This document shows, piece by piece, positions 18,076-26,024 of a stretch of 52,390 nucleotides of DNA. Position 1 is the first letter of the stretch; the number at the start of each line of letters is the position of its first letter. This DNA is from a virus. The position numbers were made by a program, and so were the translations under genes. The notes under the pieces were generated by a model. The model worked only from the letters and a program-made list of their open reading frames with translations, was not told the origin of the DNA and did not search any database. The stretch covers positions 1-52,390 of IMG/VR virus record IMGVR_UViG_3300027970_000038. The stretch is one strand, 5' to 3'.

Positions 18076-18852
18076 ATGACATTAAGCACATATAAAACAA
18101 TCTTTATCAGCGATGTTCATTTGGGCTCTAAAGATTGCAAGGCTGAATTACTTAACAATTTCCTAAAGCATAATACCTGCGAGACTTTATATCTCGTGGG
18201 TGATATTATCGATGCATGGAAGATTCAGCAGAATCGTATGAAGTGGAAGCAGTCTCACACTAACGTAGTTAGACGCATTCTTGGACATAGCAAACGTAAT
18301 ACTAGAGTTGTCTATGTTGCAGGAAACCACGACGAATTTTTAAGACCCATGATACCTTATGCCGCCAATTTCGGCAAAATTGAAATATGCAACACCACAA
18401 CTCATGTGGGAGTAGACGGCAAGAAGTACATGGTAGTGCATGGCGACTTGTTTGACGGCATTACTCGCGTCGCCCCGTGGCTTAACTTTTTGGGTGATCG
18501 AGCATATGATTTCGTGTTAGGACTTAACAGTAGATTCAACTGGATTAGACATAGGTTTGGGTTTGGCTATTGGTCTCTATCAAAGTTCCTAAAGCACAAA
18601 GTTAAAAAAGCGGTTGACTTTATGTTTAAGTTTGAACTTAACATAACATCGTATGCTAAACGAAAAGGATTTGATGGAGTAATTTGTGGACATATCCACA
18701 ATGCCGAAATTAAAACAATTAACGATATAATATATATGAATGACGGTGACTGGGTAGAGTCTTGCACCGCACTAGTTGAACATCACAACGGTAGTTGGGA
18801 AATTATAACATGGACGGAATCAAATGTCGGTATTAATACTAGCCAAACGTAA
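18076..18852 (+). CDS. LpxH-like metallophosphoesterase
   Basis: 258 residues. The calcineurin-like metal ligands are present in order: SDVHLGS (about 13-19), VGDIID (about 42), AGNHDE (about 88), VHGDLFD (about 119) and CGHIHNAE (about 204). This is the COG2908-type pattern of UDP-2,3-diacylglucosamine hydrolase, the lipid A step yielding lipid X. Length is near the family's 240-260. A phage copy could alter host lipid A or hydrolyse another phosphodiester. It is followed by the ligase gene with a 29-nt overlap. Confidence 0.85.
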   Translation: MTLSTYKTIFISDVHLGSKDCKAELLNNFLKHNTCETLYLVGDIIDAWKIQQNRMKWKQSHTNVVRRILGHSKRNTRVVYVAGNHDEFLRPMIPYAANFGKIEICNTTTHVGVDGKKYMVVHGDLFDGITRVAPWLNFLGDRAYDFVLGLNSRFNWIRHRFGFGYWSLSKFLKHKVKKAVDFMFKFELNITSYAKRKGFDGVICGHIHNAEIKTINDIIYMNDGDWVESCTALVEHHNGSWEIITWTESNVGINTSQT

Positions 18853-19726
18853 CGAAGACGAATACGGAACTGCTAGACTTATAGAAAGTTTTAGCAAGCG
18901 CGGAATTAAAACCGAAATCGCCAATCCAGAAAATTTTGATATAGTTATCGGAACCGATATCGGAAATAGCCTAAAATATAACGGCAAGTGTATTGAACCA
19001 CCTAAACTTGTGCTACCACGAACCGGTTCGACGACCAATGGATTTATTACTGCCTTGATCCGACAATTCGAAGAATCAGGCGTAGACTGCATCAACAGTT
19101 CTAAAAGTATTGAAATTGCCAAAGATAAACTTAGAACAAACCAACTTTTGGTAAAAAATAATATTCCTATTCCAAATACAATGTTGGTAAGATTTCCAGT
19201 TGACATTGAAATTGTAAATGATAATATCGGCTGGCCCTGCGTAGTTAAAGTTATCACGGGCAGTCATGGTGATGGTGTCTACCTATGCGAGAAGAAACGT
19301 GATTTTAACAAACTAATGGAGTTTATCAATAGTCTCAACACCCGAAAAACTTTGATTGTGCAAGAATATGTCAATGAGCGTCCCGGTGAAGATTTAAGAG
19401 TCTTAGTCATTGGTGGCAAAGTGGTCGGAGCGATGAAAAGAATAGCGCCCGATGGTGACTTCCGTGCAAACATCAGTGCAGGTGGGCACGGAGAAATATT
19501 TAAAGTAACAGAAGAGATTGAAAATATTGCTAGAGAAACTGCTAGGGTATGCGGACTACATATTGCAGGAATAGACTTACTTTTTGACAAGAATGGTTTC
19601 AAAGTATGTGAGGCCAATTCAGCACCAGGATTTTTAGGATTTGAAAAATACTGCGAAGTTGATGTCGCAGATCAAATTGTAGACTACATCGAGTCTAAGT
19701 TGCAGGAAACCATGAGCGTGAAATAG
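18824..19726 (+). CDS. RimK-like ATP-grasp ligase
   Basis: 300 residues. VVKVITGSHGDGVYLCE is the ATP-grasp phosphate loop. QEYVNERPGEDLRVLVIGGK, then MKRIAPDGDFRANISAGG and CEANSAPGFLGFEK form the metal- and nucleotide-binding core shared with RimK, which adds glutamates to ribosomal protein S6 (and with its coenzyme F420 and lysine-biosynthesis relatives). A RimK-type role would modify host ribosomes or a phage protein by C-terminal amino-acid ligation; the target is unknown. Its start lies inside the preceding phosphoesterase gene. Confidence 0.85.
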   Translation: MSVLILAKRNEDEYGTARLIESFSKRGIKTEIANPENFDIVIGTDIGNSLKYNGKCIEPPKLVLPRTGSTTNGFITALIRQFEESGVDCINSSKSIEIAKDKLRTNQLLVKNNIPIPNTMLVRFPVDIEIVNDNIGWPCVVKVITGSHGDGVYLCEKKRDFNKLMEFINSLNTRKTLIVQEYVNERPGEDLRVLVIGGKVVGAMKRIAPDGDFRANISAGGHGEIFKVTEEIENIARETARVCGLHIAGIDLLFDKNGFKVCEANSAPGFLGFEKYCEVDVADQIVDYIESKLQETMSVK

Positions 19727-19800
19727 AACTCTGCAAATTTATTATATGCTAAGATTCTGAAACATGAGAGAAATAGGTTCGCCGACTTTAATTTTTTCGG

Positions 19801-19829
19801 TTGACATCGGATACCCATTCTGCTATTAT
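19801..19829 (+). promoter_or_regulatory. Sigma70-type promoter
   Basis: TTGACA at 19801, 17-nt spacer, TATTAT at 19824. It lies 32 nt upstream of the ATG at 19861, so the same small gene has both an early-type and a late-type promoter. Confidence 0.7.
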
Positions 19830-19847
19830 TATTTATAGTCAGCAAGA

Positions 19848-19855
19848 GATAAATA
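19848..19855 (+). promoter_or_regulatory. Late promoter, GATAAATA, 5 nt before the ATG
   Basis: The spacing predicts transcription starting at or next to the A of the ATG at 19861, giving a leaderless late mRNA. Confidence 0.6.
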
Positions 19856-19860
19856 TAATC

Positions 19861-20061
19861 ATGAAACTTAATGAAGTTACCCAGCCCAGCGAAAAGGCTC
19901 TCTTTGAGTCTCTTGATGCTCATAACGACACTGGGCTCCGTACTGAGGATGTCGTTTCCATCATTAAAGCTGTCGATGGGCCGTGGCACGGTCCGATGAC
20001 CGGTGATGAGTTCCATGAACATCTTCAAGAAATGGCTAAAAAATACGGTGGCATCCTCTAA
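19861..20061 (+). CDS. Small unknown protein
   Basis: 66 residues, MKLNEVTQPSEKALFESLDA and onwards, mostly helical and acidic, ending KKYGGIL. The frame extends upstream only through the promoter region, so 19861 is the start. It overlaps the next frame by about 55 nt. No known motif. Confidence 0.6.
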   Translation: MKLNEVTQPSEKALFESLDAHNDTGLRTEDVVSIIKAVDGPWHGPMTGDEFHEHLQEMAKKYGGIL

Positions 20062-20470
20062 TCCTACAAATAATCAAATTGATTATGGTTCTACGTGGGA
20101 GCCATCGTTAGCCGTTGCCATCAAAGACACACCCAATATCCTGCAGAAGATTTCAGAATTTATAAACATAAAGTTAGCCAATCCAATGGCCCCGTTTGGT
20201 ACAAATGATAAACCTTTTCTAAATGATGGCATCTATAAAAAGTATCTACCTAAAGGCTTAAAGGCACATCTAAACCGTGATATCAGTATTGTCTACGAGT
20301 TGTCGGGCCGCAATCCTACGGTTATCAAACTTTACGGTGTGTTTACTCACGCTGCATTAGGTACCGGCAGCCCACCTAGTATTAAAACACAAAAGAATAT
20401 GGCAAAACATCTTAGCAGGTCATTCAACGAAGGCCTAGAAACTTTCTTACTTAAGCTATTGCAAGAGTGA
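20006..20470 (+). CDS. Unknown protein with faint RelE-type toxin resemblance
   Basis: About 154 residues; the start is uncertain (GTG 20003, ATG 20006 or ATG 20015, all inside the previous gene). The stretch KAHLNRDISIVYELSG, VIKLYGVFTH then LGTGSPPS vaguely recalls the beta-sheet core of RelE/YafQ-family nucleases. I do not see the catalytic set clearly. It could equally be a virion or host-takeover protein. Confidence 0.5.
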   Translation: MSSMNIFKKWLKNTVASSNPTNNQIDYGSTWEPSLAVAIKDTPNILQKISEFINIKLANPMAPFGTNDKPFLNDGIYKKYLPKGLKAHLNRDISIVYELSGRNPTVIKLYGVFTHAALGTGSPPSIKTQKNMAKHLSRSFNEGLETFLLKLLQE

Positions 20471-20479
20471 TGTCACGCT

Positions 20480-20487
20480 GATAAATA
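20480..20487 (+). promoter_or_regulatory. Late promoter, GATAAATA, 4 nt before the ATG
   Basis: Box directly upstream of the ATG at 20492 with no room for a ribosome site, again predicting a leaderless or near-leaderless mRNA. Confidence 0.55.
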
Positions 20488-20491
20488 CAGC

Positions 20492-22906
20492 ATGGACATC
20501 AAAGAACTGAACTCATTTAACTTGTCGGATGCAATTAAGTTTCACACGGAACTTAATCCCAAATTGTGGCATAACTCTAAGTTAGATCCTGCGGTTAAAA
20601 AGCAACTATTAATAATCGCAGCAGACTTTATGGATGAATTGGGTATCTACGACATAGACGTAGAAGATATCACAGTATCCGGTTCCAACGCAGCGTTTAC
20701 TTACACGCCACACAGCGACTTAGACTTGCACATATTAGTAGATATGTCTAAGCTACCTAATGATGAAGTGTACCGGGAGCTTTTTCAGGCTAAGAAAACA
20801 CTCTACAACGACTCACATGATATCACTATTCACGGTGTTCCTGTCGAACTCTATGTACAGGATACAAATCAACCAGTCGTATCATTAGGTGAGTATAGCA
20901 TCCTGAATGATAGATGGATCAAGATTCCAAAAAAGCGTAAAGCAACACTTGATCAAGCTGCCACTAAAGCAAAATACGATACATTGTCTGATCTGATTAA
21001 GCTTGCGATGAAGACGCATGACAGTAATAGAGTCAGTAATGTTCTCAAGATGATCAAGCGATATCGTCAAGCCGGACTCAGTAAGGGCGGAGAATTCAGT
21101 CCAGAAAATCTCGCATTTAAGATCATAAGAACACAAGGCGCTATTGATGCGTTATATGCATTGAGAGATAAGTTACACAGCGAAGAACTTACCATCGAAG
21201 AAAAACAACTCGATTCAACACCAATACGACCTACCGTAGAATTAGACCATTTAGCTGAAAGATTATCAAAAGAGTTTGAAGACTATGACCTAACTGAATA
21301 CCGTTCACAAGAAATCATTCATGCTAATCCTAAAATCAATATATTAAAGTCATTGGCTCGTAATAACAAGTATGGCTCAGCTAGATTTACTATCGACAAA
21401 GACGGTTACCTCAAAGCAGGCGATAGTGTTGCATTTGTGCATCAGGATCTAGAACCAGCATATGGAAGAGTAATAATCAGGGGATATATAAATTTTCATG
21501 ATGGCAACTATAACTATAGAACAATGGGCCCATATGATAATCTTCCGAAAGATCATCCTATACTCAGAAAATTCGAGAAAGCAGGTATCGAAAACGGTAA
21601 TATAGATACTACCTTAAACGAAGCACTCGACCGTGACGGTGCTATTCAACAGATTCTCAAATTAAAGAATACCTCAGGTAGAACACAGGGTGAAATAGAA
21701 TCGGCTACTAATATCATCAACAAGCTGATGCAGAAATTTAATATTAGACCCGAAGAAATAAACAAGCCCAAAGTCACCAAACTAGATAAAAAGATTGCAG
21801 CAACACAATACGAGAAGCAAGCGGCGTCTGACGCACTGAAGGCTGAATGGGAACGTTTCAAGCGCGGACTCTTTAAAGAGGACGCAAAACTTGATGAAGC
21901 ATACACTACCAAGCAGGAGGTTATTGGTCACTTTGCTCGCGAGGCCCGAAAAAGAGGTAAAAATGTCAACCTAGCGATGAAACAAGGTGCGGAAGCTTGG
22001 GAGCGCGGCTGGAGAGGCCCAGAATCCAACAAACCGAAAGAACCCAAAAAACCGAAAGAGATCAAGCCCTACGACCCTGAACGCTACAAGAATGTTCGCC
22101 TGCCTTACCGTGACGACGATGACAAAGATGACGACGACACGAATGAAGATTACGACCCGGTAAACGAAACCGAAGATAGAAAAGCAGCAGTGCTTAAGAT
22201 TCAGAAACACTTGAATAAGAAGTATGGTGCTAACCTTGACCTTGATGGTATCTTGGGTCCTTTGACACGGAAGTCAATCAACAAGTTTATGCCTAGAGCA
22301 AAGGTTGGACTCGCTGATGAACCCGACAAGACCACAGCCGTACAGGGTAAGAAGCTTAAAGAAACTGAAAGTAAGCCTACCACGACAATCAATTTTAGAA
22401 CCTGGAAAAAAGGTGGCGTACCAAGACACTCGTTTGTAGTTGTGCGTGACGGGAAAGAGATTGCAGGCGGTGAGATATCAAAAGATAATGAATGGGACGA
22501 TGACCGGAGTGCATCAGTGCAAGATATTGTAGTTCACCCTGATTATCGCCGTAAAGGTTTCGCTACTAAAATCTATAACGAGATAGAGCGCAAATTCAAT
22601 TATAAACTACGCCCGTCTGATGATGTTAAGCCAGATGGCCAAGAGTTTTGGAAAGCTAGAAGCAATCTAGACGAAGCCTCAGATTACAGTCAATATGAAG
22701 GTGAAATAGAAGATTTCGTACAGTCATTGAGTCCTGACGAGGTTGGTGTAGAGGAGTTTGGGCCGTACCGCGTTCACTTCGAAGGGTTTACGGATGAGTG
22801 CCAGGAAGATGCAGAAAGACGCTGCAATCTACCATCCGATGATCCGCAATATTTAGCCGACTACGATGATGTATACGACGAGGTCATCGGAGACTTTGTG
22901 ATATGA
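20492..22906 (+). CDS. Multidomain protein: nucleotidyltransferase, peptidoglycan-binding and GNAT domains
   Basis: 804 residues. The N-terminal domain carries SGSNAAFTYTPHSDLDLHIL (about 67-86), the GS...DxD pattern of pol-beta-type nucleotidyltransferases. The middle is charged and Lys/Pro-rich. Around 564-600, VLKIQKHLNKKYG then LDGILGPLTRKSINKFM is a peptidoglycan-binding type 1 domain. Around 640-725, ASVQDIVVHPDYRRKGFATK is the acetyl-CoA loop of a GNAT acetyltransferase. The C-terminal tail is very acidic. Such a fusion is unusual; it may be packaged in the virion and act at the cell wall and in the cytoplasm, which is inference. Confidence 0.75.
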   Translation: MDIKELNSFNLSDAIKFHTELNPKLWHNSKLDPAVKKQLLIIAADFMDELGIYDIDVEDITVSGSNAAFTYTPHSDLDLHILVDMSKLPNDEVYRELFQAKKTLYNDSHDITIHGVPVELYVQDTNQPVVSLGEYSILNDRWIKIPKKRKATLDQAATKAKYDTLSDLIKLAMKTHDSNRVSNVLKMIKRYRQAGLSKGGEFSPENLAFKIIRTQGAIDALYALRDKLHSEELTIEEKQLDSTPIRPTVELDHLAERLSKEFEDYDLTEYRSQEIIHANPKINILKSLARNNKYGSARFTIDKDGYLKAGDSVAFVHQDLEPAYGRVIIRGYINFHDGNYNYRTMGPYDNLPKDHPILRKFEKAGIENGNIDTTLNEALDRDGAIQQILKLKNTSGRTQGEIESATNIINKLMQKFNIRPEEINKPKVTKLDKKIAATQYEKQAASDALKAEWERFKRGLFKEDAKLDEAYTTKQEVIGHFAREARKRGKNVNLAMKQGAEAWERGWRGPESNKPKEPKKPKEIKPYDPERYKNVRLPYRDDDDKDDDDTNEDYDPVNETEDRKAAVLKIQKHLNKKYGANLDLDGILGPLTRKSINKFMPRAKVGLADEPDKTTAVQGKKLKETESKPTTTINFRTWKKGGVPRHSFVVVRDGKEIAGGEISKDNEWDDDRSASVQDIVVHPDYRRKGFATKIYNEIERKFNYKLRPSDDVKPDGQEFWKARSNLDEASDYSQYEGEIEDFVQSLSPDEVGVEEFGPYRVHFEGFTDECQEDAERRCNLPSDDPQYLADYDDVYDEVIGDFVI

Positions 22907-23163
22907 GCGAACGTTTCAACACCGCAGAAGAAGCCCGCAGATACGTTGATGCCTTCCGTCATACTAAAATCAACAACAGGTTTAATCAGGATTCATTCCG
23001 CCTCTTGAATAATGTCATCAAGGTAGTCACTGAACTAAGCCAGCTTGAAGTCGAAGCCAGGCAGACACGTAGAACTCATAAGGTCGAAGAATGCAAAGTC
23101 CGTTTGGATAATATGATCGACCATTTAGAAAAGCTATTGATCATAGCCAAATTGATGAGCTAG
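22903..23163 (+). CDS. Small helical protein
   Basis: 86 residues on an ATGA overlap, rich in charged residues; the second half (VVTELSQLEVEARQTRRTHK) is predicted coiled coil. No known motif. Probably translated with the large protein before it. Confidence 0.6.
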   Translation: MSERFNTAEEARRYVDAFRHTKINNRFNQDSFRLLNNVIKVVTELSQLEVEARQTRRTHKVEECKVRLDNMIDHLEKLLIIAKLMS

Positions 23164-23190
23164 AAAAACGCTAGTTAGGCAAAATATATG

Positions 23191-23219
23191 TTGACTTATA
23201 CCTCATGGCGTCGTATAGT
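23191..23219 (+). promoter_or_regulatory. Sigma70-type promoter of the moxR gene
   Basis: TTGACT at 23191, 17-nt spacer, TATAGT at 23214. The leader of about 50 nt holds AAGGAG before the ATG at 23275. Confidence 0.7.
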
Positions 23220-23274
23220 AAGAACATAAAGAGAGACGCACTAACGCATTCTCTAGATTTCAAGGAGCTACTAC

Positions 23275-24369
23275 ATGTCTCACGTTTCCGATCATCTCGC
23301 GATTACTTCTATTCAAGCCCGTAAGGCTATTCACAAGGCATTCAAGGCAAAGCGTCCGGTGTTTCTGTGGGGTCCTCCGGGCATCGGCAAGTCCGAAGTT
23401 GTGTCTGACATTGCGGATGAACTTAACGGTATCATGATTGATCTGCGTATGGCGCAGATGGAACCTACTGATATTCGCGGCATTCCCTTCTATAATAAAG
23501 ACATCGGCAAGATGGACTGGGCCGAACCCGTCGATCTTCCTACGGAGGAATTCGCTGCACAATATCCTATCGTTGTTCTTTTTCTCGACGAAATGAATTC
23601 GGCTCCGCCTTCTGTCCAAGCTGCTGGTTATCAGCTGGTTCTTAATCGCCGCGTCGGCAAGTATAAGCTGCCCGACAACGTTGTTATTATCGCTGCTGGC
23701 AACCGCGAAAGCGACAAGGGCGTCACGTATCGTATGCCCATGCCCCTTGCTAATCGTTTCGTTCACATCGAAATGAAGCCTGACTTCGCTGTTTGGCAAC
23801 AGTGGGCAGTCAATAAGGGTATTCACAAGGATGTCGTTGGTTACCTTTCGTTCGCTAAACAGGATCTGTATGATTTTGATGCGAAGTCGTCTTCGCGCGC
23901 GTTCGCTACTCCGCGCACGTGGACGTTCGTAAGCGATCTGCTCGACGACGAGGATTCTGACACTGATACGCTTCTCAATCTGGTTGCGGGCTCAGTCGGC
24001 GAAGGTCTCGGGGTAAAGTTCATGGCGCATCGTAAGGTCGCTAGCCGCATGCCCAATCCTGCTGATATTCTTAGCGGTAAGGTCAAGGACCTTCAGGTGA
24101 AGGAAATCTCTGCGATGTACTCGCTGACGATTTCCATGTGTTATGAACTGAAGGAAGCTCTCGATAACAAGAAAGTAGACACTGCACAGTTCCATCTGAT
24201 GGCTGATAATTTCTTCGAATATATCATGAAGAATTTCGAAACGGAGCTGGTCGTGATGGGTGCAAAGATCGCACTGAAGACTTACAAGCTGCCTATCGAG
24301 CCGCAGCGTCTGTCGAACTTCGACACCTTTCATAAAAAGTACGGCAAGTACATCGTTGAAGCAAGCTAG
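23275..24369 (+). CDS. MoxR-type AAA+ ATPase
   Basis: 364 residues. GPPGIGKSE (about 32-40) is Walker A, VVLFLDEMNSAPPSVQAAGY (about 99-118) is Walker B plus the MoxR insertion, and AAGNRESD is sensor 1. Known for the family: chaperone-like ATPases paired with von Willebrand A proteins that insert metal or remodel complexes. The VWA partner is at 26025. All Arg codons I checked are CGT/CGC, unlike the AGA-rich late genes, which suggests strong early expression. It has its own promoter and a terminator. Confidence 0.9.
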   Translation: MSHVSDHLAITSIQARKAIHKAFKAKRPVFLWGPPGIGKSEVVSDIADELNGIMIDLRMAQMEPTDIRGIPFYNKDIGKMDWAEPVDLPTEEFAAQYPIVVLFLDEMNSAPPSVQAAGYQLVLNRRVGKYKLPDNVVIIAAGNRESDKGVTYRMPMPLANRFVHIEMKPDFAVWQQWAVNKGIHKDVVGYLSFAKQDLYDFDAKSSSRAFATPRTWTFVSDLLDDEDSDTDTLLNLVAGSVGEGLGVKFMAHRKVASRMPNPADILSGKVKDLQVKEISAMYSLTISMCYELKEALDNKKVDTAQFHLMADNFFEYIMKNFETELVVMGAKIALKTYKLPIEPQRLSNFDTFHKKYGKYIVEAS

Positions 24370-24384
24370 TCAGAGTTGGCTTTC

Positions 24385-24420
24385 CGGGGAGAGGTTAGAG
24401 ACAACCTCTCCCCGATTTTA
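24385..24420. terminator. Bidirectional terminator between moxR and the antisense endonuclease gene
   Basis: 12-bp perfect stem (24385-24396 with 24403-24414), 6-nt loop, then ATTTTA. It lies between two convergent stops, so it can serve both genes. Confidence 0.75.
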
Positions 24421-25899
24421 CGGATTTAGCATAAACTTATAGTTTCCGCAATCATGTATTTTGGTATAACCTAACTCTTGCATGATGGCAGATTCATTTT
24501 TGTTTGGATCATATCCTAATTTAATCAGTCTCGCTTTGGTGAAGTTAGACCGATGATATCTTATACCATTCTTAATATACCAATACCCGGTATTGACTTC
24601 ACTAGAAGTAATGTCAGTAAATCCTAATTTTTTATATAAGTTTCCATTACTCCAACATCTATCAGCATATGTTACGATACATTCGGGACTATGCTTCTTT
24701 ATAAAATGTTTTAATAATTTTCCGGCTCCACCAATTACTGTTCCGTCCGAACAGTAACGGATAAGCTCATGCCCGGCTTTGGTATATCTAGATTTTGAAA
24801 ATCCCATCACCGCTTTTATTTTACCGTCTAACGCTAACCCATATTTTATAGTAGAATGGGCATAACCTCGAATATGCGTTTTCTCAACGAAGTTTTTGTA
24901 TTCCTCAAATGTTAACTCTATTATATTACATTTTCTAGCAGCTACCCTATCGTCGTGCCCCAGAATGCTTCTCAATCTATTTTTCACTATTTCGGGTTTG
25001 GTTTGCCATTCGTCTTCAAATATGTGAATGAGTTGTATATTCTGTTTTTTACATTCTAGCATCTTGTTAACATGGTAATTTGGTGTCTTCTTGATTGAAG
25101 AATGCCAATATATTCCATTATACTCAATGGCAATATTTCTGTCAGGGATATAAATGTCTAATTCTTTTCCAGATAATATGGTTTTGTCATTTGTTATAAT
25201 ATTTTCACCGAGTGTTCTTACGAAGGTTGCTATTTCTGATTCGGCTCTTGATACAGTTTTAGGGTAGCAGATACTACATTTCGGAATTGTACCATAATCA
25301 ACATGCGATTCAAATTGATGTTGGCAACCGTTACATTTCCATAAATATTTGTTTTTCCTATTTGATCCGTGATATTCTTCACGCGAAAAACAGGGAGTGA
25401 CAGTTTCAGATACCCTTTGTATTACTTGGTTGAAACCTAAAGTTTCTTTTTCATGAGTCAACTGATCAAATATTGACGAGTAGTCCTTTTTTGACATTGT
25501 TTCTCGTCTTTTTGATTTCACACCTTCTGCTTTGCTGGCATTGTCTACTCCGTATTTTTTCAACCAGGTGTCTTTTCTTTTTTCAATAACAATTGACATA
25601 TCCCTTGGTTTGTAATTTTCTTTTGCGTGTTGTTGAAAACAAAGGCAATTCTTAATATTATCACAGAATCCATATTGCAACTTCTTAGGGTTGAACGTTT
25701 TTTTGTTCCCGTGGTTGCAAATAAAATTGGGCTTATTGTTTAATAAGTACCAGACTTTTTCTTTAATTGATGCATCAAGTAAGTTAATAGTCTCACGTTC
25801 CACCCAATCATATAATTCAATGTAATTGCTACTTTTCAGTACCTGACCTAAAACTCTGGGATTGGTTTTTTCTACCAATATTTTTAATCTTTCTAACAT
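24418..25899 (-). CDS. Free-standing homing endonuclease, Hef-like with Vsr-type core
   Basis: 493 residues, the largest gene on the minus strand. KYGVDNASKAEGVKSK is a DNA-recognition (NUMOD-like) phrase. YLWKCNGCQHQFESH with KCSICYP is a zinc ribbon. SGKELDIYIPDRNIAIEYNG then WHS is the PD-(D/E)XK/Vsr-like nuclease core. The C-terminal 180 residues (AVMGFSKSRY and so on) match the tail found in T4 Hef-type enzymes. It is antisense between moxR and its VWA partner and is markedly AT-rich against both, as expected for a mobile gene. Its target is probably the same locus in relatives that lack it. Confidence 0.85.
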   Translation of the reverse strand: MLERLKILVEKTNPRVLGQVLKSSNYIELYDWVERETINLLDASIKEKVWYLLNNKPNFICNHGNKKTFNPKKLQYGFCDNIKNCLCFQQHAKENYKPRDMSIVIEKRKDTWLKKYGVDNASKAEGVKSKRRETMSKKDYSSIFDQLTHEKETLGFNQVIQRVSETVTPCFSREEYHGSNRKNKYLWKCNGCQHQFESHVDYGTIPKCSICYPKTVSRAESEIATFVRTLGENIITNDKTILSGKELDIYIPDRNIAIEYNGIYWHSSIKKTPNYHVNKMLECKKQNIQLIHIFEDEWQTKPEIVKNRLRSILGHDDRVAARKCNIIELTFEEYKNFVEKTHIRGYAHSTIKYGLALDGKIKAVMGFSKSRYTKAGHELIRYCSDGTVIGGAGKLLKHFIKKHSPECIVTYADRCWSNGNLYKKLGFTDITSSEVNTGYWYIKNGIRYHRSNFTKARLIKLGYDPNKNESAIMQELGYTKIHDCGNYKFMLNP

Positions 25900-25968
25900 A
25901 GTGTTTATACTCTACATGCTTAATAGTATTTATGCTAGGAATTATAAAAATATTTTTTGATTTTTTGG

Positions 25969-25997
25969 TTGACATTTCGTGTGCAATGTCATATAGT
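25969..25997 (+). promoter_or_regulatory. Sigma70-type promoter of the VWA gene
   Basis: TTGACA at 25969, 17-nt spacer, TATAGT at 25992. This places the real gene start at 26025, downstream of longer in-frame ATGs. Confidence 0.75.
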
Positions 25998-26024
25998 CAG
26001 TTTATGTTCAACAAGGAGATTTTT

